Of a stretch of 64,000 bases of DNA, positions 1 through 11,654 are shown piece by piece. Where the stretch lies: assembly GCF_028640845.1 (NCBI RefSeq), contig NC_080543.1, forward strand, positions 9,269,959 through 9,333,958. The letters are read 5' to 3'. Origin of the DNA: Ahaetulla prasina. Lineage: Eukaryota; Chordata; Lepidosauria; Squamata; Colubridae. The translations under genes and the position numbers were made by a program. How positions within the stretch are numbered: the stretch's first letter is position 1; the number at the start of each line of letters is the position of its first letter. The notes beneath the pieces were generated by a model. That model did not search any database. It had not been told where the DNA came from and worked only from the letters and a program-made list of their open reading frames with translations.

Positions 1-49
1 CGCTACTGGTTCTCCAGAACTGGTCAGAACCTGCTGAAACCCACCTCTG
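1..49 (+). mobile_element. 3' end of an E1-type hAT element
   Basis: The window opens inside an element whose last bases (ending CCCACCTCTG) match the right end of the copy at 61679-62027. The left part is cut off by the window edge. E1-type elements end in CAGTGGTGGG/CAGAGGTGGG and carry repeated ACCGGT motifs. Confidence 0.75.
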
Positions 50-164
50 AGGCCTGGCCCTGCTTTGATTCTTTAACCCACACCAGAATTTCCAACTCCT
101 TCTACTAAATGAGAGGATTTTCAACTTATATACTGTATATTTTATTTTAGGGTGTACACTATAG

Positions 165-306
165 CAGGGGTCTCCAACCTTGGCAACTTTAAGCCTGGAG
201 GACTTCAACTCCCAGAATTCCCCAGCCAGCTAAAGCTAAAGCTGGCTGGAGAATTCTGGAAGTTGTAGTCCTCCAGGCCTAAAGTTGCCAAGGTTGGAGA
301 CCCCTG
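165..306. mobile_element. Foldback hAT MITE
   Basis: The 142-bp element is nearly a perfect inverted repeat, with ends CAGGGGTCTCCAACCTTGG and its complement. It is flanked by the exact 8-bp duplication CACTATAG at 157-164 and 307-314. An 8-bp duplication with CAG...CTG ends is typical of hAT transposition. Confidence 0.92.
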
Positions 307-312
307 CACTAT

Positions 313-711
313 AGGTAGTCCGCAACTTACAACCACAACTGAGCCCAAAAATGTGTGTTGTTAAGTGACAAATTTGTGAAGTGAGTTTGGTCCCATTTTA
401 TGACTTTTCTTGCCACATTTCTTATGTGAATAACAAATGTGTCCAATTGATAACCTGGTTGTTAAGGGACTCAGGTTTCCCCATTGTCTTTGCTTGTCGG
501 AAGGTTGCAAAAGGTGATCACGTGACCCTGGGATATTGCAACCATCCTAAATATGAACTAGTTATCAAGCATGCAAATGTGAATCACACGACCATGGGGA
601 TGCTTCCGCCACGGTCATAAGGGTGAAAAATGGTCATAAGTCACTTTTTTGAGGGCCGTTGTAACTTCAAACAGTCACTAAGTAAAGTGTTGTGAGTGGA
701 GGGCCACCTCC
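313..711 (+). mobile_element. TA-flanked TIR element, degraded copy
   Basis: The left end resembles the AGGTAGTCCTCGACTTAC terminus seen intact at 14702 and 25984; the right end is a decayed inverse of it. No coding capacity is seen. The target site is unclear because it abuts the foldback MITE. Confidence 0.6.
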
Positions 712-1096
712 ATTGGGATAGGCACCCTCACCAGAAATGTTATGGATTTGATCCTTATCATTTTGTGGTATAATCGGAAAGCTGAGCGCTGCTTAGCTGG
801 ATTCGTTTAAAAATCTGAATTTAATTATGCTTGACCAGTCCTGATACCGTACGGTCAATGCCAACAGCCAACTTCTCCAATAGTGCTGATTAGATAGTGC
901 TTAACTAGCCACTAGTGCCCAGGATGTGTGCGAATCAAAAATAAAAATAAAAATTGAAGATGGTAGTCACAAAACCAGTTCCTTTCTTGTGTGATGCCTG
1001 CATGTTAAAAAGGACAGGGATTACTATCCTGTGGTTGTGACTTTTTGACCTCTACATAGATGCCGCTGTGAACAGACTATGTGTGATACCCTAAGC
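712..1096. other. Unassigned intronic or intergenic sequence
   Basis: No gene, splice-flanked open frame or recognisable repeat is seen here, apart from a short A-rich run near 940. Confidence 0.5.
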
Positions 1097-1490
1097 CAGG
1101 GGTGTCAAACTCGATTTCATGAGGGTTGTGTTTGACCTCGTGTGTGTGTGCGTGCATATGTGTGTGTGTGGCCAGAGAAGCCATGGCCAGCATGACAACA
1201 CTTGTGTCGGGGGACGTCTGTAGCAGCCCGAGCGCTCTGCCAGTGAAAATGGGCTCCCAAGCTCCGTTTTCAACTGCAATGACTTTCTGCAACCCTCTGC
1301 CAGCAAAAACGGAGCTTGAGAGCTCGGTTTCCGGCTGTGACAGCCTCCTGCAACCCTCATGAGCTCCATTTTCGCTGGCAGAGGCACCGCGAGCAGGTCC
1401 TTTGCTGCTTCCAAAGCGGCCCCATGGGCCAGATCTAAGCACCCTGTGGGCCAGATCCATCCCGCAGGCCTTCAGTTCGACACCTCTTTG
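1097..1490. mobile_element. E2-type hAT element
   Basis: The left end is CAGGGGTGTCAAACTCG; the right end is an eroded inverse. The flanks CCCTAAGC and CCCTAAAC agree at 7 of 8 bases. The interior repeats a CCAGTGAAAATGG-like motif, and a short (TG)n run sits near 1140. The open frames here are repeat-derived. Confidence 0.8.
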
Positions 1491-1804
1491 CCCTAAACTC
1501 AGTTAATTATCTGTATCTTGCATTGCATCCTCCATTTTCTAAGGGTTTTTAAACCAAGTTTGATCTGGATCCAAAATGGCTTCCATTTTGTAGCTTTCCA
1601 GAAACGGTAGCTTACAGCATAGCTAAGATTTGGCAGACGTTTAGCTACCTGGAGTCAGTGATTGTTTGATATTTGGATAAATACGGTAAGCCATAACGTT
1701 TGGTCAACGCGCTATAAAACAGCAGAAGGTTCTAAAATAAAAAGGGGCCATAAGACATCAGAAGGCCTGAATTCTTTACATGTGTATTTTAGCTCCCTGT
1801 AATA

Positions 1805-2499
1805 CAGTGCCCCCCCCAACCTTTTGGGCACCAGGGTCTGATTCCGTGGAGAGAGGGTTTTTATGTGGACTGGAGGGGTCGTGGTTTTGTGTTGTGACTC
1901 CAGCCCCCGAACCTGGCCCCATGCCCGAAAGTGACTCCGAGAGTGAGGGGGAAGGGCCAGTAAGGCTTACCTCGGGAGCACCGATTCCTTTGGCCCATCT
2001 CCAGGAGCCAGAGCTAGACCAGGAGGATGTAATGAGGCCGTCATCCCCTGATTCCTCCCTTCCTCAGGCTACGCCTTCAGACCCAGCTGATAATAATAAT
2101 CAAGCTTGGAGCGACCCGCGCTTCAGAAGATTAAAGAAGCGGCATCATCAAAGGGAAGGGCTCCTGCCCCACCCCACAGGATATATAAGGAGCTTTGGGA
2201 CTGCTCTCATTTCACGGGAAGCAAAAATTAGCTGAACCGTTTCAAAGAGAGCTGAAAGTCTTACTCTGTGAGTCATTTATTTGAACTTTGGCAAGCAGCT
2301 GCGATTTCTCTGCCAGAACTGATAAGAGCCGTGAATCCACTGGCTGAAGGCCAGCTCGTTGCTCCGAAGTGGGAAAGGAGACAGAACATTTTGTTTACTG
2401 CCTGCATCCCGCAAATAGGGCTTCACTTGTTTCTGTGGCCCAGTTTCTGGCATGCCGGCGAACGGTGCTGGTCCATGGACCGAGGGTTGGGGACCCCTG
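1805..2499. mobile_element. E3-type hAT element split by a solo LTR
   Basis: The ends are CAGTGCCCCCCCCAACC and GGTTGGGGACCCCTG. The flanks are CTGTAATA (1797-1804) and CTGTAAAA (2500-2507), 7 of 8 identical. The solo LTR at 1890-2388 interrupts it. Confidence 0.85.
1890..2388 (+). mobile_element. Solo LTR, family B
   Basis: The LTR starts TGTTGTGACTCC and ends GACAGAACA. It is flanked by the exact 5-bp duplication TTTTG (1885-1889, 2389-2393). A TATA-like GGATATATAAGG lies near 2178. An open frame enters from the left flank and reads V-V-T-P from the first base, includes E-S-D-S-E-S-E-G-E-G-P, and passes through W-S-D-P-R-F-R-R-L before a stop near 2235. The 5-bp duplication and TG...CA ends fit an LTR retroelement; no internal region is present. 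Confidence 0.9.
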
Positions 2500-2591
2500 C
2501 TGTAAAACACTGCGCAGAGATAGAGTTGTACAGCCCAAAAACTTTCTAAGGGTTGTAGCTCAAATCCAGATATTGTCTGGATCCGATAGGT

Positions 2592-3185
2592 GAGAATATT
2601 TGTAGCTCGGGGTTGAAATAAGGGGTCCTTGGTGCTCGCTGAGCTTGGTTCTTTTCTTGCAGACATTTTATGACCAGTGGCAGGATTCAAAGAATTTAAT
2701 GACCAATTCTCTGCTCTAATGACTGGCTGGGTTGGGTGTGGTTATGGGATGTGACAGGCAGCACTTGGCCTCTTGCACCCACCCTGGGAGTCAAAATGGG
2801 CTGCAGGGAGGATGCACCGGCCCTTGCGCTCCATTTTGGGGCTAGTAGGCCTCCCTGCAGCCTCCTGGGAGCAAAAAACAGGCCATGGGAAGGGCCGCTG
2901 CGCACCCTCTCCCAGTGCTCCGTTTTGGCCCTAGGAGGCCTCCATACACTTACCTAGGAGCCAAAATGGGGAACGTGGGGACTCCTGGAAGGGGCGAGGC
3001 AGGGAGAGGCAGGGCCAGTTAGCATTTTAATTACTGGTCCACCCGAATCGGCCCGAACCGGCAGAATCCCACCACTGTTTATGACCCAACATTATCATTG
3101 ATGTAGAAGTTGGTGCCCAGATTTTACCTAATTTGGGTAATGAAACGCTGCAAGAAAGCAACCAAGCTCAGAGAGCACAAGGACC
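2592..3185. mobile_element. Penelope-like repeat fragment split by a hAT element
   Basis: The left part (2592-2674, minus sense) has the recurring ATTTGTAGCTC...TTCTTGCAGAC terminal sequence. The right part (3086-3185, plus sense) ends with GGGTAATGAAACG and AACCAAGCTCAGAGAGCAC. Better copies with hammerhead-like cores occur at 27912-28094 and 32570-33054. Confidence 0.6.
2675..3077. mobile_element. hAT element inserted in the Penelope-like fragment
   Basis: The ends are CAGTGGCAGGATTCAA and GAATCCCACCACTG. The exact 8-bp duplication TTTATGAC lies at 2667-2674 and 3078-3085. It is 403 bp long with no transposase. Confidence 0.92.
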
Positions 3186-3431
3186 CCTCTGGAGCGTTTA
3201 TAACACCATCTTCAAACATCCATCAAACTAGTAAGCAAAACTAGTGAAAAAAGCAGGTACACTCATCCAAATTTTTTCCCCCCCCTATACGAAGCAAAGG
3301 CTTATCTTGGAAACGAAGCAGAACATTCTCTTCATTTATTATAAAAGATCTTTGTGAAAAGATGGCGGTTTGGCATCTTTTGACAGTTTTAAAATTTAGC
3401 TTCTTCAATTTTTGGGGGAGGGGGGGGCGAT

Positions 3432-3659
3432 GTCTTTTAATGACCCCATAATCGCTTGCAACGGGGTGGAGTCTGGGCAACTGAATGGAGCTGAGTGTTT
3501 ACTGGCCAGATGCCCTTCCCGTTGCCAAGGCGGAGTTTTGTTCAGCAGATATATTCTCATTGTGCCCAGAGAGAGAAATATCTGCTGTTACTTAGGATCG
3601 AACTCCCAGCCTCCTGATTGTGAGGCGAGAGCTCCACCTCTAGGCCACGGTACCACTCC
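3432..3659 (-). mobile_element. tRNA-derived SINE (type 2)
   Basis: On the minus strand it begins GGAGTGGTACCGTGGCCTAG (box A-like) with a box B-like GAGTTCGATCC. It ends with GATTATGGGGTCATTAAAAG. A second copy is at 39096-39307. The tail resembles squamate BovB-mobilised SINEs; the family name is inferred. Confidence 0.7.
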
Positions 3660-4020
3660 TTAGCTTTTTCAAATGCATAAGATTATTGTTTGTTGTTTTT
3701 TTTTTACAATTGAGGAGGGAGAACCATGCAAGCAAAAGAGGAGGAACACAATTTCTAATCTTGACCCAGGAGCCTGAGCTCATGGCACGGCCCATTCCTC
3801 CCATGAATTGGATACGATGAGACGCAGAAAGTCGAAGGAAAACATTTCAGCGGAATATTTGTAGGATGGAAACAGCAGGGATCAAGAGCCTGTATCCTTC
3901 CAGATCACAGGGCTGAATGGCAAAATTGTAGATAAGCCAAAACAAATCTTTATTATGGTTTTAGACCAGCTTAAGGATGGTATGAAAGATTAAATGCTTT
4001 CGAAAAGACGGCTAGTTAGT
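3660..4020. other. Unassigned sequence
   Basis: About 360 bp of ordinary-looking sequence. No repeat or coding signal was recognised. Confidence 0.5.
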
Positions 4021-4022
4021 TA

Positions 4023-4958
4023 CAGTAGTGGCCAGAATTGTGGAAACCATTTGAGAAAAGTGTACTTTCTAAAACTAGCTAGTAACCCCACTTTTTTGGG
4101 GAGTGGCACCATAAAATTATATATCAATGGAAAGATAAGTTAATCAAGAATATAATGCAATAACTTTTCTGAAGGATTTGCTATTAGAATAGCAGTCACA
4201 GGATAAAGAAGAAAAGTGAAACGTAGAAAAAATATGAGATATACAAAAATGATCTCCATTAGTTAATACTTAGTTGGGTAACCTTTAGCATGAATTACGG
4301 CCTTAGGGACGCGGTGGCTCAGGGGCTAGGACGTTGAGCTTGTCAATCGAAAGGTCGGCAGCTCGGCGGTTCGAATCCCTAGTGCTGCCGTGTAATGGGG
4401 TGAGCTCCCGTTACTTGTCCCAGCTTCTGCCAACCTAGCAGTTTTGAAAGCACGTAAAAATGCAAGTAGAAAAAATAGGGACCACCTTTGGTGGGAAGGT
4501 AACAGCGGTCCGTGCGCCTTTGGCGTTGAGTCATGGCGGCCACATGACCACGGAGACATCTTCGGACAGCGCTGGCTCTTCGGCTTTGAAACAGAGATGA
4601 GCACCACCCCCTACGGACAGCAACGAGTAGCACGTATGTGTGAGGGGAACCTTTACCTTTACCTTACGGCCTTACAACATCTTCCCATGGAGTGAACCAA
4701 GTCTTTTAGTTCTGCAGCTGTTATAATGTGAAACCAAGATTGAATGATTGCTTCTATGAACTTGGTCGCTTCTGACTAACAAGTTTCTTTAGTGGGCTCC
4801 ATAGATTTTCAATTGGGTTAAGGCCTGGGCTACTCCCAGGCCATTCCAGCAATGGAATAGGATTATCTTGAAACTCCAAAAGAAAAGTGCTGTTATTAGA
4901 CAGCCAACCTCAAAAATACACTTTTCCCACAAGGTTCCCTTAATTTTGGCCACTACTG
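4023..4958. mobile_element. Tc1/mariner-type element, interrupted by a SINE
   Basis: The inverted ends CAGTAGTGGCCAGAATTGTG and CAATTTTGGCCACTACTG-like are flanked by TA at 4021 and 4959. The interior matches the transposon at 16032-17005 and is too decayed to encode transposase. Confidence 0.85.
4306..4663 (+). mobile_element. Sauria-type tRNA-derived SINE
   Basis: The head contains box A (GTGGCTCAGGGGCTAGGACG) and box B (GGTTCGAATCC); the tail ends in CTTTACCTTTACC. It is flanked by the 11-bp duplication TTACGGCCTTA (4295-4305, 4664-4674), the hallmark of LINE-mediated insertion. Confidence 0.9.
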
Positions 4959-4960
4959 TA

Positions 4961-6480
4961 TACCGTAGACAAGGCAGCAGGGCGGAAAAAAAAGATAAAA
5001 CCTGTTGGAGAATTGTAAACCGTTCTATGATTTGGTTACAATTTTTTCATTGTCCTATGAGATGACCAATGTGCAGGGAACCAAAAAAAAAGGGGGGGGC
5101 GGGCGGGGAGGATTAAGGAAGTCATTGCAAAAAAATAAATAAAGGATAAGCATTATTTCACGACCGGTCCCGTATTATTTTATCCACAACCAAAGCACTT
5201 TCAAAGACCATACAGCTGCTCAATTCATTGCTTTTATTGCGATTTACACAAGTACAAGGCATTTGTTACATTTCATGGTTAAAGAAATTACATAACAAAT
5301 GCAACCCCCCCCACACACACCCTACCACTCCCACCCACTCCCCTCCACCCGCTGACCCTCAGCATCTGAGGATATTTTTCCGTTTTCGGTTGTGTACACA
5401 GTTGTCTTTTAAATGCCAAACATTTAATTTTACATTCTCAAGCACATCCTGAGACAAAAGTTTCACTTTATTTCATACAAAAAAATTGTCCATACCGGTC
5501 GATTGGTCAACACATATGCAAATGGCTGCCGGGCATATTTCTTTCTTTCTTTCTTTTTTTCTTTTTTTGCTACATATTTACAGTAATTTGACCACCTTAT
5601 CTCAAAACTTTATTTGAAAGGATTCTACCTTCTGCGAAGCACACTTGAACAAACTCCAAATCAATTCCTCAAAATATTTTGACTTCAGTTTAAATATAGG
5701 CTAAGAGCTGTTATGAAGGGGTTATAAAAATATAAACAAGGCCGCGAGCTCACATGTTTAAGGACTAAACAAAAAAAAAGTCTAAAAATGGCTTGAAGTA
5801 GTGGAGGAATAAAGAGGAAAAAAATGTAACAATGCAGTTAAGGATCAGCAATCAGTATTTCCTGTGGGGGGGGAAAATATCTTTCTTTGCACCAAAAAAT
5901 AAACTTCATCCATTAATAACATTTCATCTGCTGGCTTGAATCTAATTCAGACATACATGTACCATGGATGTTAATGAATTTTGTCCTTAGTATGAATAAA
6001 GTTAGATTCAACTTATTCTAATTACAAATTCGACTGGGATGCTTATCAAAATACTGTCACTACTTAAAAACTTGGCCAAACTTAAGAATTTTGGAAACAA
6101 GCAAAATATGAGACAAATACGTTGCTTATTCTAATCTTTTTCTAAGAGTAAAATGACTCATGGAATGATGCCATTTTACCAAAGGGTTTCGCCCAACTCG
6201 GTTTTTTTCTATTTATCTGTTTAATTAATCTCAATTTATTGATTTTCCACAACTACACTTAGGTCTAAAGTTTTATCTCTCTCTTGTTACTTTTTTCCAC
6301 TTATATTAATCTTTTGATACTTTATTTGTTCGCAGGTTTTGCTGCGAAGTTATTTTTTTTTTGCTTGTCTTCTATTTTCCAAGAGATGGCGTTTAATTGG
6401 TTATTTTTGCTTGAGGTTTTATTTTGTTCTAGTGAGCAAATCTGCTCTGAAACAAGATCTTGGAATCCCAAAGGTGTTTT
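4961..6480. other. Low-repeat tract, 3'UTR-like on the minus strand
   Basis: This is the longest repeat-poor stretch in the first 10 kb. On the minus strand there are AATAAA-type signals near 5237 (GCAATAAAAGC) and 5470 (GAAATAAAGTG), with GT-rich sequence downstream of the first. No coding exon was found upstream of it in transcript order, so its identity is open. A (TTTC)n run sits near 5540. Confidence 0.35.
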
Positions 6481-6690
6481 TTTTTCAAGAGGCAACTGGA
6501 CTTTCTGGTTTTTCTTTGAAGACGTTTCGCTTCTCATCTGAGACTCTTCTTCAGCTCTGACCGGATTCCCCAGTCAGAGCTTAAGAAGCTTTTCGGATGA
6601 GAAGAGAAACGTCTTCAAGGAAAAACCAGAAACTCCAGTTTGCCTCTTGAAAAAGCACTTTGGGACAACGATGACCTGGAGGATGGAGAA
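6480..6690. repeat. Foldback repeat with GAAACGTC motif
   Basis: Two inverted arms carry AGAGGCAACTGG...GAAGACGTTTC and its complement. The arms resemble the repeat at 19262-19525 and may be Penelope-derived. Confidence 0.55.
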
Positions 6691-7500
6691 TCTCCACAGA
6701 CAAGATCTTGGAGACACACAGATATATGCAGAGAGACAGTGGCGCCAAATTTTCTTTAAAATAAAATTCTAAAAAAGCTTATCGATTTTTCACTTTGACT
6801 TTTTGTGCTAGTTTTAAGATACTAATCAATGACAGTGTACTTCCACAGACACGCCTGATTTAGGCATTGCAGACAAAATTGTGACTTTGTATTTTTAAAG
6901 TCTTAATCGGAATGTAACTCATGCGAACAACTGCTTTAAACTTAACGGAAACCACTTTAAACTCAATGGTCAAACTTTTTTGTAACCGAGTTGTCTGGAA
7001 TATCTTACCCGATTCAGTTGTCTCAGCGACTAACTTTCACAGTTTTAATTCTGATCTGACTTCTGTGGACATCACCCCATCTTTTCGAAGTTCCTACGGG
7101 GCCATCCGCAAGTGCACTAATGTGCTTATTGTCCCTGTCGCATTTTAATTTTTTTTTTCTTCGTTTTGCTCGTTCTGATTTGTAATTTTCATTTGACGAA
7201 TACATTTAAATAAAATGAATAAATGTTGTTAACACAATTTTTTTAAAAAAAATAAAATAAAATACCATCACAACATGTAGAAATAGTAGAAAACCAAACA
7301 GCAGTGGTACATAAAACCCTCTCTGACACACAACAGGATTTAGTTTCAACGGGGACCAAAAGCAACAAACGCATCTGAAAACTACACCAAGCCTTTGCTT
7401 CAGAATTACCAAACAATAGAAATGGAAAGTTAATAACCTTCTTGTGGCATCCCCAAAAATGTGGTTGGCTCATTGCAAAATAAATAAATAAAATATGTGT
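6613..7500 (+). repeat. Amplified unit, copy 1
   Basis: The unit holds an identical 75-codon frame in all three copies (6921-7148 here) with N-R-V-V-W-N-I-L-P-D-S-V-V, which resembles the C-terminus of CR1/L2-group reverse-transcriptase proteins. It is followed by an A+T-rich 3' end with AATAAAATGAATAAATG. It is therefore probably a LINE 3' end, locally amplified, and not a host gene. Confidence 0.75.
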
Positions 7501-8380
7501 CTTCAAGGAAAACCAGAAACTCAGTTGCCTCTTAACACTGGGACAACGATGACCTGGAGGATGGAGAATCTCCACAGACAAGATCTTGGAGACACACAGA
7601 TATATGCAGAGAGACAGTGGCGCCAAATTTTCTTTAAAATAAAATTCTAAAAAAGCTTATCGATTTTTCACTTTGACTTTTTGTGCTAGTTTTAAGATAC
7701 TAATCAATGACAGTGTACTTCCACAGACACGCCTGATTTAGGCATTGCAGACAAAATTGTGACTTTGTATTTTTAAAGTCTTAATCGGAATGTAACTCAT
7801 GCGAACAACTGCTTTAAACTTAACGGAAACCACTTTAAACTCAATGGTCAAACTTTTTTGTAACCGAGTTGTCTGGAATATCTTACCCGATTCAGTTGTC
7901 TCAGCGACTAACTTTCACAGTTTTAATTCTGATCTGACTTCTGTGGACATCACCCCATCTTTTCGAAGTTCCTACGGGGCCATCCGCAAGTGCACTAATG
8001 TGCTTATTGTCCCTGTCGCATTTTAATTTTTTTTTTCTTCGTTTTGCTCGTTCTGATTTGTAATTTTCATTTGACGAATACATTTAAATAAAATGAATAA
8101 ATGTTGTTAACACAATTTTTTTAAAAAAAATAAAATAAAATACCATCACAACATGTAGAAATAGTAGAAAACCAAACAGCAGTGGTACATAAAACCCTCT
8201 CTGACACACAACAGGATTTAGTTTCAACGGGGACCAAAAGCAACAAACGCATCTGAAAACTACACCAAGCCTTTGCTTCAGAATTACCAAACAATAGAAA
8301 TGGAAAGTTAATAACCTTCTTGTGGCATCCCCAAAAATGTGGTTGGCTCATTGCAAAATAAATAAATAAAATATGTGTCT
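7501..8380 (+). repeat. Amplified unit, copy 2
   Basis: Essentially identical to copy 1, with its frame at 7799-8026. The junction with copy 1 lacks several bases of the CTTCAAGGAAAAACC segment, mostly in homopolymers. Confidence 0.75.
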
Positions 8381-8650
8381 TGCAAGGAAATCAGAAGATC
8401 CAAGCAGTTCAAATGCGAATAAAGATTTATTGCAAGCTTAAAATCTCTACAAGAATCTAAACAACTAGTGGTTCAAGCAAATTAGCAGTAGGTAAGGGTC
8501 ACAGGAATTCAAGATGATCTGGACTTAGATCTCTTGTGGGTCCAATGGGACTCAATACTAATGACACGCTTGACCCCTTCCTCCCTCAGGCTCAGCCTGT
8601 TTACCTCCTACAATATGTTATGTTAGGGTTATGTTAACCTTTCTCATCTG
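8381..8650 (-). repeat. LTR-like spacer, copy 1
   Basis: About 270 bp, repeated at 9595-9867. On the minus strand it contains GCAATAAATC, a polyadenylation-like signal, after a stretch rich in short motifs. It may be part of an LTR; TG/CA ends and target duplications could not be fixed. Confidence 0.45.
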
Positions 8651-8720
8651 AGACTCTTCTTCAGCTCTGACCGGATTCCCCAGTCAGAGCTTAGAAGCTT
8701 TCGGATGAGAAGAGAAACGT

Positions 8721-9594
8721 CTTCAAAAAACCAGAAACTCAGTTGCCTCTTAACACTGGGACAACGATGACCTGGAGGATGGAGAATCTCCACAGACAAG
8801 ATCTTGGAGACACACAGATATATGCAGAGAGACAGTGGCGCCAAATTTTCTTTAAATAAAATTCTAAAAAGCTTATCGATTTTCACTTTGACTTTTGTGC
8901 TAGTTTTAAGATACTAATCAATGACAGTGTACTTCCACAGACACGCCTGATTTAGGCATTGCAGACAAAATTGTGACTTTGTATTTTTAAAGTCTTAATC
9001 GGAATGTAACTCATGCGAACAACTGCTTTAAACTTAACGGAAACCACTTTAAACTCAATGGTCAAACTTTTTTGTAACCGAGTTGTCTGGAATATCTTAC
9101 CCGATTCAGTTGTCTCAGCGACTAACTTTCACAGTTTTAATTCTGATCTGACTTCTGTGGACATCACCCCATCTTTTCGAAGTTCCTACGGGGCCATCCG
9201 CAAGTGCACTAATGTGCTTATTGTCCCTGTCGCATTTTAATTTTTTTTTTCTTCGTTTTGCTCGTTCTGATTTGTAATTTTCATTTGACGAATACATTTA
9301 AATAAAATGAATAAATGTTGTTAACACAATTTTTTTAAAAAAAATAAAATAAAATACCATCACAACATGTAGAAATAGTAGAAAACCAAACAGCAGTGGT
9401 ACATAAAACCCTCTCTGACACACAACAGGATTTAGTTTCAACGGGGACCAAAAGCAACAAACGCATCTGAAAACTACACCAAGCCTTTGCTTCAGAATTA
9501 CCAAACAATAGAAATGGAAAGTTAATAACCTTCTTGTGGCATCCCCAAAAATGTGGTTGGCTCATTGCAAAATAAATAAATAAAATATGTGTCT
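8721..9594 (+). repeat. Amplified unit, copy 3
   Basis: Same unit with its frame at 9013-9240. It differs from copies 1 and 2 mainly by one-base losses in A and T runs near 8855-8900. Confidence 0.75.
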
Positions 9595-9867
9595 TGCGCC
9601 AAGGAAATCAGAAGATCCAAGCAGTTCAAATGCGAATAAAGATTTATTGCAAGCTTAAAATCTCTACAAGAATCTAAACAACTAGTGGTTCAAGCAAATT
9701 AGCAGTAGGTAAGGGTCACAGGAATTCAAGATGATCTGGACTTAGATCTCTTGTGGGTCCAATGGGACTCAATACTAATGACACGCTTGACCCCTTCCTC
9801 CCTCAGGCTCAGCCTGTTTACCTCCTACAATATGTTATGTTAGGGTTATGTTAACCTTTCTCATCTG
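9595..9867 (-). repeat. LTR-like spacer, copy 2
   Basis: Second copy of the 8381-8650 segment. It ends the amplified block. Confidence 0.45.
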
Positions 9868-10448
9868 GTCCAGGAAGTCTCATATTATTAATGAAAGAAA
9901 CAAAGATATCGGGCAAAATAATCTCCCCTAAAATGATGGTGGGCATTTAATTAAAGGACCCACAGAAGGTTTTTTTTAAAAAAAAATATTTAAGCATCTG
10001 GGTAGATTGAGATTCTACGCAGTGTCCCCTCAAGCATCTGTTTGGGGAGCGATAGAAGTTTTAATTACTAACTAATGAAATGAAAGAGCAACAAAGCAAG
10101 AGATTAAATGTAACATCTAACTAATTCATGCTGAAAGGACAAGTTAAAATCTGGTATTTTGGCACTAAAGTGTAGAAAACTCTGCCTTTTATGGACAAGC
10201 AACCTATATAGCCTGTATTAAGGCCATAATGCGAAAATCAGGATTAAAACCCGAAAATCGGGATTACAAAGGCTAAATTCACCCATGTGTAAAATCGAAT
10301 CCTAGCAATCTTAATAATTTAAGTAAGAATAATACATGAAGCCAGATTATATTTCAGGAGAGGAGGTAAACTGGAACAGAGCTGAATTGAGTTAAATTGC
10401 TGTGATTCAGAGAAAAAGGCCATTTAGACATTCACAACCAATCTAGAT
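9868..10448. other. Unassigned sequence
   Basis: AT-rich, no recognised repeat or coding signal. Confidence 0.5.
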
Positions 10449-10554
10449 CAGGGGTCTCCAACCTTGGCCACTTTAAGACTTGTGGACTTCAACTCCCAGA
10501 ATTCATGGAGTTGAAGTCCACAAGTCTTAAAGTGACTAAGGTTGGAGACCCCTG
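10449..10554. mobile_element. Foldback hAT MITE
   Basis: A 106-bp near-perfect palindrome with CAGGGGTCTCCAACCTTGG ends and the exact 8-bp duplication ATCTAGAT at 10441-10448 and 10555-10562. Confidence 0.92.
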
Positions 10555-11117
10555 ATCTAGATGATTCATCCCCATCCGAAGTATATATTCTTCGGTCCTC
10601 ATTTAGATCCATTCAAAATACTAATTACCATCACCTCTTTCATTTGGCCTTGTGACGTTTTTCATAGATTCTGCCCCAGGTTCTCTGCTGTAAAACTGCC
10701 TTAAGGCCTGCGTGATGGAAACTTGGAGGAATAATATTAGCAACAGTAAAGCAATAATTATAATAATATTAATAATAACGCAACCATGCCTTGGCTGCAA
10801 AAAAACTAAACCACCACCAGAGGGCAGTGGGACAGAATTAGATTTGTCCAGCTCATTGCTGCCATCTAGTTGCAGCTCTAAATAACAACAAGAATAATGA
10901 CAACAACAATAATAATAATAGTAAATCTGCACAATAGCATCATGCTCAGATTGTTATACAGAGAATAAAAATGAAGCATTAAGAAAATAGAGTACAGAAA
11001 TAGGTACAGAAAAAAGTAACCTGATTATGGCTTTACCACCGAGAAACTAAAAAAAAAGGGAAGCTCTAACCCATGTACCATCTAGCAAGGCAGTCATTCT
11101 GAAATTTCCATTATTCG
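10555..11117. other. Unassigned sequence with TAA-rich runs
   Basis: Short (TAA)n and (CAA)n-like runs lie near 10740 and 10890-10920. No gene signal was found. Confidence 0.5.
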
Positions 11118-11654
11118 TGTTCTGACCTAGCCTTTCCCAAAGCGTGAAGCCCCGATAAAACCTCTTTTATATAATTTACAGTGAATTCCTCTCCAGCGAA
11201 GTCTTTCCTCTCCCACAGCTAGTCCACAATTACCGACTTTTATCAGGCTTGGAGAGTGGCCAGGCCGATATCTTTCAGACACCGCAATACTTGGCAAGAA
11301 TACAGGAATAGACTAATTGTCTCCCCTTTCGCTCTTCTTTTATTGCCTCTGGGAGGGGCCATTCATCGTCTACCTGTGGCTTTACTCCCAAGTCGACCCT
11401 TGTTCCTTAGCTGTTCCCTTCCTCTGGCAACTCTGTGCATGCGCACACTGGGAACAGGCTCCAGCTGTTCTTTTGCCTCACTGATGTCTGACTCCAAAGG
11501 CAGCTGCTAAGCTGTCAGACGGCCCTGGCCCTCTCTCTGCCTCCAATGCAGAGCCCTCGTCAGAGCCTTCCCCAGACTTCAGGACTGGCCCATGTTCCTC
11601 CCCAACCTCCTCACTGTCCGAATCTGCTGCCAGCTCCGCTGGCAAACCACAACA
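11118..11654 (-). mobile_element. Solo LTR, family C
   Basis: On the minus strand it runs TGTTGTGGTTTGCC to GGTCAGAACA. The flanks ATTCG and ATTTG agree at 4 of 5. The minus-strand frame from its first base carries D-S-D-S-E-E-V-G-E-E-H-G-P-V-L, shared with the other family C copies. Confidence 0.82.

Noticed and set aside
6921..7148. The 75-residue frame repeated three times, as a small gene family
   Set aside because: Its sequence resembles the C-terminus of a LINE ORF2 protein and is followed by a LINE-like 3' end. Identity among copies is explained by recent duplication.
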